A stretch of DNA of 64,000 nucleotides from Fodinibacter sp963707895. GTDB taxonomy: Bacteria > Actinomycetota > Actinomycetes > Actinomycetales > Dermatophilaceae. Shown here one piece after another: positions 62,201 through 64,000 of the stretch (positions within the stretch are counted from its first letter, which is position 1; each line of letters opens with the position of its first letter). A program made the translations under genes and the position numbers. The stretch spans positions 1 to 64,000 of the forward strand of contig CAVPRS010000009.1 of assembly GCA_963707895.1 (NCBI GenBank), in the 5' to 3' direction. The notes beneath the pieces were generated by a model. That model ran no database searches and was not told the origin of the DNA. It saw only the letters and a program-made list of their open reading frames with translations.

Positions 62201-63578
62201 CAGCGACGACTTCGTCGTCGGCGACAACGGGTCCATCGCCAGGGTCGTCGACGGGACGACCGACCGGGTCTACACCCAGCGCTACGGTCCCTCGCGCGCC
62301 GGCCAGGGCAAGGTGCGCGTCGCCGGCGGCGGAGCAGCATCCACGCGCTTCTGCCCGACGACCGGGGCCACGGCCACCTCGACCTGCGAGGTGTCCGGAG
62401 CCTTTGGCACGGACAGCCTGTTCGGCGATGCCGGCCAGGACGTGCTCTACGGCCAGGACGGCGGCGACACCATCCGCGGTGGTGAGGGCGACGACGACGT
62501 CTACGGCGAGCTCGGTGCCGACGTCCTGTACGGCGAGGCCGGCGAGGACGCGATCCTGGGCGACCGCGGCGGCGTCCAGGACCGGTACGAGAACGGCACG
62601 CGCTCGACAGCGACGACGCTGAACATGCCCCCGGCCGTGACCTACACGTCGCGACTGAGCGGCTCGGTGAGCCGGGAGGCCGACCTGCTGCACGACGTCA
62701 ACGGCACCGACTTCGTCGGCGGCGCGACCAGTGCACCGATGCCGCTCGACGGGATCACCTTCGGGGGTGCTGACCGGATCCGCGGCGGTGAGGGCCACGA
62801 CTCGATCCACGCCGGTGCCGGCGATGACCTGGCCAACGGGGACGCGGGTGGCGACTCGGTCTTCGGTGACCGTGGCGACGACGTCCTGTGGGGCGGGGCC
62901 GGTCGCGTCTGCGCCCACACCGACGCGGCGTGCCTCGCGGACCGCGGCGTCGCGGACGAGTTCGTCGACCACCTGGCCGGCGGGAAGGACGAGGACGTCA
63001 TCGACTGGCGGCCCCGTGGCACCTACGGGACGGGCCCGACCTTCACGGGACGGACCTGCACCACCGGCGCCATCCCGCTGACGAGCAAGCAGAACGGCAC
63101 GACCGACCCGTGCTCGTGGTTCGAGATGACCGAACGCGCCGACGACGACGCAGCCGTCCCCGCGACGCTCGCCAACAACCAGCACCACCAGGGCGTCGAC
63201 TGGATCTACGGTGGCTGGGACCGAGACGCGATGCAGGGTGACCTGTCCGAGAACGGCCCCCACACGGGCGACCGGCTCATGGACTGGAACGGTGTCTACA
63301 ACCTGTGGAGCCACTGCAACTCGGCATACGGCGGCTTCACCGACGTCCGCAACTCCGCGCCGGCGGTGGAGGACTTCCTGCGCAAGTGGGCGACCGGGAA
63401 CGGCGCAGGCCGACCGGCCGCCACCGGGACCCAGGCCGACACGGTCACCGCCGGGACCTCGGCGTTCGACGAGCTGGGGCTGGTCTACACCGGTGACAAC
63501 AAGGACCACGCGGTGGGAAGCCCGTACCCGACCAGCCCGGGCCACTTCGACGACCCGAACGCCTGCGCCGGCTACTGA
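59133..63578 (+). CDS. RTX-like Asp/Gly-rich calcium-binding repeat region of the giant secreted protein
   Basis: About 1,450 uninterrupted residues, the C-terminal part of the gene starting at 52924; the true frame is entered near 59215. From about 59,940 the protein is packed with GGxGxDxxYG-type nonapeptides (YGGAGADVLTGGLGSDEIYGGPDDDY; GGSGADQAYGEAGDDQVYGNDGADAVYGAAGADRLQGNDGADWLDGG), which bind Ca2+ in parallel beta-rolls once outside the cell. Blocks of repeats are separated by linkers with GDNGxLTRP and are themselves repeated about every 128 residues. The end (SHCNSAYGGFTDVRNSAP..DDPNACAGY) is Cys-containing and unlike a type I secretion signal, agreeing with Sec export. No type I exporter genes are nearby. 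Confidence 0.88.
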   Translation: MAPRRWRAPSPSPSRRRPWSSPARATTTIRTGEGDSWVDSGAGKDVVTTLDRTDLSTAADSVQSHVAGGAGADTITVGNGKDSVTGDGSLRVSNAAPEVSFAPAKAGKVTLSAALDPATLQDPTDAAFYDADTGGDAGVDQIAAGLGEVRLSGNGGNDTIGTANDSTLADSAGIKAGTTGGSASKEALYRAHASVLVGGKGNDVMKSGSADDKVFTGSHAVIDEFGNGSGDAADNSNTVDTGAGSDTVYGSNGLDFVTTHSTATQKAIVYGGAGADVLTGGLGSDEIYGGPDDDYVVAAPATVGAPGSATDVLGSARQVGVLPGAGASPKKLVGGTGSDRIYGSDGASAIFGDTTVDGCPVQSNPVSKQPTETTNAADAADLVLGGNGVDVVNAGGGNDWVYAAGASDRVCGNSGNDHLYAGDAADVVYGGSGADQAYGEAGDDQVYGNDGADAVYGAAGADRLQGNDGADWLDGGSEADVLLGGTSQAGSADGADVLLGAAGADLLIGDNAQSDVAASQPYPTDLGSSDTTLGGDDYLVGGDDPDRAYGGLADDTVYGGDGDDYAEGNPGTDRMSGDLGDDDLIGGSSELATGAFSGSEPGRPDAKDYLYGGAGQDVITGDNAVVTRGGTAHPETTGRGLTATRGVDLADETSATATGRFGGDHIEGGGDTDVVFGQRGDDDVSLGDGGDYGEGGQGVDVVHGDAGDDDVVGGSYTSLAGVHPTVTGQPDAGDTLAGDAGQDVVLGDNGSLTRPVPPAAGSPLTLNRVTAQRSVTPYDLGDSPVSGTSGPDTITGGGDNDVVLAQGGADRADGGTEADYVEGGQGSDLVLGDSGDDDVVGGSSVGSSTTPTGEVGQPDGADNVYGGAGSDLILGDNGLLTRPTAGRDWRTNRADATQTALVPARGMTMHDLGGPVPVVANGSHSAADALSGQAGVDVIFGQDGADAISGGSDDDYAEGDGGADGIHGDVALTPAEIVTAPAGAAWATPAVDGSTVTPGQDDLAGGWARQGYRDGDDTIHGDGSDDFVVGDNGSIARVVDGTTDRVYTQRYGPSRAGQGKVRVAGGGAASTRFCPTTGATATSTCEVSGAFGTDSLFGDAGQDVLYGQDGGDTIRGGEGDDDVYGELGADVLYGEAGEDAILGDRGGVQDRYENGTRSTATTLNMPPAVTYTSRLSGSVSREADLLHDVNGTDFVGGATSAPMPLDGITFGGADRIRGGEGHDSIHAGAGDDLANGDAGGDSVFGDRGDDVLWGGAGRVCAHTDAACLADRGVADEFVDHLAGGKDEDVIDWRPRGTYGTGPTFTGRTCTTGAIPLTSKQNGTTDPCSWFEMTERADDDAAVPATLANNQHHQGVDWIYGGWDRDAMQGDLSENGPHTGDRLMDWNGVYNLWSHCNSAYGGFTDVRNSAPAVEDFLRKWATGNGAGRPAATGTQADTVTAGTSAFDELGLVYTGDNKDHAVGSPYPTSPGHFDDPNACAGY

Positions 63579-63592
63579 CCCCGGTTGAACCC

Positions 63593-63625
63593 CTGACCCC
63601 CGTGACCCCGTGTCACGGGGGTCAG
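63593..63625. terminator. Hairpin after the giant RTX gene
   Basis: Perfect 14-base arms CTGACCCCCGTGAC/GTCACGGGGGTCAG with a 5-base loop, 15 bases past the stop. No T-run follows. Confidence 0.6.
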
Positions 63626-63671
63626 GGCCGTCGCTCGACGGCCTCCCACGCAGCGCGAGAGGGAGAACCCC

Positions 63672-64000
63672 ATGAACACGACGCGACGCAGCCACCTGAT
63701 CCCCACGACCGCCGTCACGGCGCTGGCGATGCTGGCCCTGACGGCCGGCCCCGCCCTGGCCGACGGGTCGGGCGGGCACAGCGTCCTGCGGGCCAAGCTG
63801 GTGGGCAGCATGCCGGCACCCGCGAGCCCGGCGATCGCCAAGGTCAACCCGGGCGGCGCCCCCTGGGTGAACGGCCCGAGCCGGGTCCGGGTGCGCGACG
63901 ACGGACGGATCACGGTCACCATCCGGCGGCTGGTCATCCCGCCGCCGGTCGGGACGGGCGTCAACCCGGTCGCCTCCGTCGTGGCCACCCTGGTCTGTGG
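63672..64000 (+). CDS. Secreted protein, 3' end outside window
   Basis: ATG after GGGAGAACCCC. The first 109 residues start with a Sec signal (MNTTRRSHLIPTTAVTALAM, then LALTAGPALA-DG) followed by a small beta-rich start: HSVLRAKLVGSMPAPASPAIAKVNPGGAPWVNGPSRVRVRDDGRITVTIRRLVIPPPVGTGVNPVASVVATLVC. The pattern RxxxDGRIxVxIRxLVIP resembles small secreted actinobacterial proteins of unknown function. It lies 93 bases after the RTX gene with a hairpin between; secretion of both suggests a shared surface role. Confidence 0.7.
   Translation, partial: MNTTRRSHLIPTTAVTALAMLALTAGPALADGSGGHSVLRAKLVGSMPAPASPAIAKVNPGGAPWVNGPSRVRVRDDGRITVTIRRLVIPPPVGTGVNPVASVVATLVC

Noticed and set aside
59250..63779. Minus-strand open frame of about 1,500 codons opposite the RTX region
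   Set aside because: Repetitive antisense of GGxGxD codons; no start signal or domain, whereas the plus strand encodes a clear calcium-binding repeat protein.

Overview
The window is high-GC DNA (roughly 70% or more), with dense genes, many GTG starts and many 4-nt ATGA/GTGA overlaps. Together with DUF3073, an F420-dependent glucose-6-phosphate dehydrogenase, a FolP2-type DHPS homologue and an LigB-type ATP-dependent ligase, this points to an actinomycete. I would guess Micrococcales, near Intrasporangiaceae, but there is no rRNA or other marker to prove it. I saw no tRNA, rRNA, CRISPR array, insertion sequence or prophage.

Layout. 1-8.2 kb: an AI-2E-type permease (broken, runs off the left edge), a membrane protein, a dienelactone-hydrolase-type enzyme, and an ABC cassette of two ATPases plus one large FtsX-like permease. 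8.2-12.6 kb: a SpoIIAA-like protein, an SRPBCC-ArsR fusion with two operator-like palindromes, a broken hydrolase, a winged-helix regulator and an AlaDH/PNT-family dehydrogenase. 12.6-17.5 kb: a phospholipase-D-like protein divergent from a permuted-papain-fold hydrolase, a small membrane protein, and a subtilase with about a dozen frameshifts. 17.7-24.9 kb: an alanine aminotransferase with two FluC/CrcB genes, a flavin monooxygenase, an alkyltransferase-like protein, a PQQ-type sugar dehydrogenase lipoprotein, and an AbiEi/DUF559-like gene bracketed by two copies of one palindrome. 24.9-36.4 kb: MFS transporter plus PLP lyase, acyl-CoA synthetase, a giant acidic membrane-anchored protein, pntA-pntB and purM. 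36.5-40.3 kb: NCS1 permease plus cysteine hydrolase, DUF3073 and a leucine/valine-type dehydrogenase. 40.4-44.3 kb: an operon fgd-folP2-CoA transferase-enoyl-CoA hydratase. 44.4-52.7 kb: a coupled lipoprotein/micro-ORF/DUF6766 trio, a ycgG-ycgI-like pair, DedA, LigB, an HpaI-type aldolase and a methyltransferase. 52.9-64 kb: one enormous secreted gene ending in about 1,450 residues of RTX-like Asp/Gly-rich repeats, then the start of another secreted protein.

Two things stand out. First, the 10.7-kb secreted gene, which reads as a single protein of about 3,540 residues if about 17 single-base insertions are removed. Second, the distribution of those frameshifts: nearly all are single extra bases, usually G or C, and they crowd into the secreted subtilase and the first 6.3 kb of the giant gene, while most other genes (and the repetitive RTX part) are intact. 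Under-polished sequence is the simplest explanation, but the pattern deserves a read-level check.

The intergenic regions carry several long, near-perfect palindromes of 46-77 bp. Three kinds occur twice in this window, so they are probably dispersed repeats and may also act as terminators.
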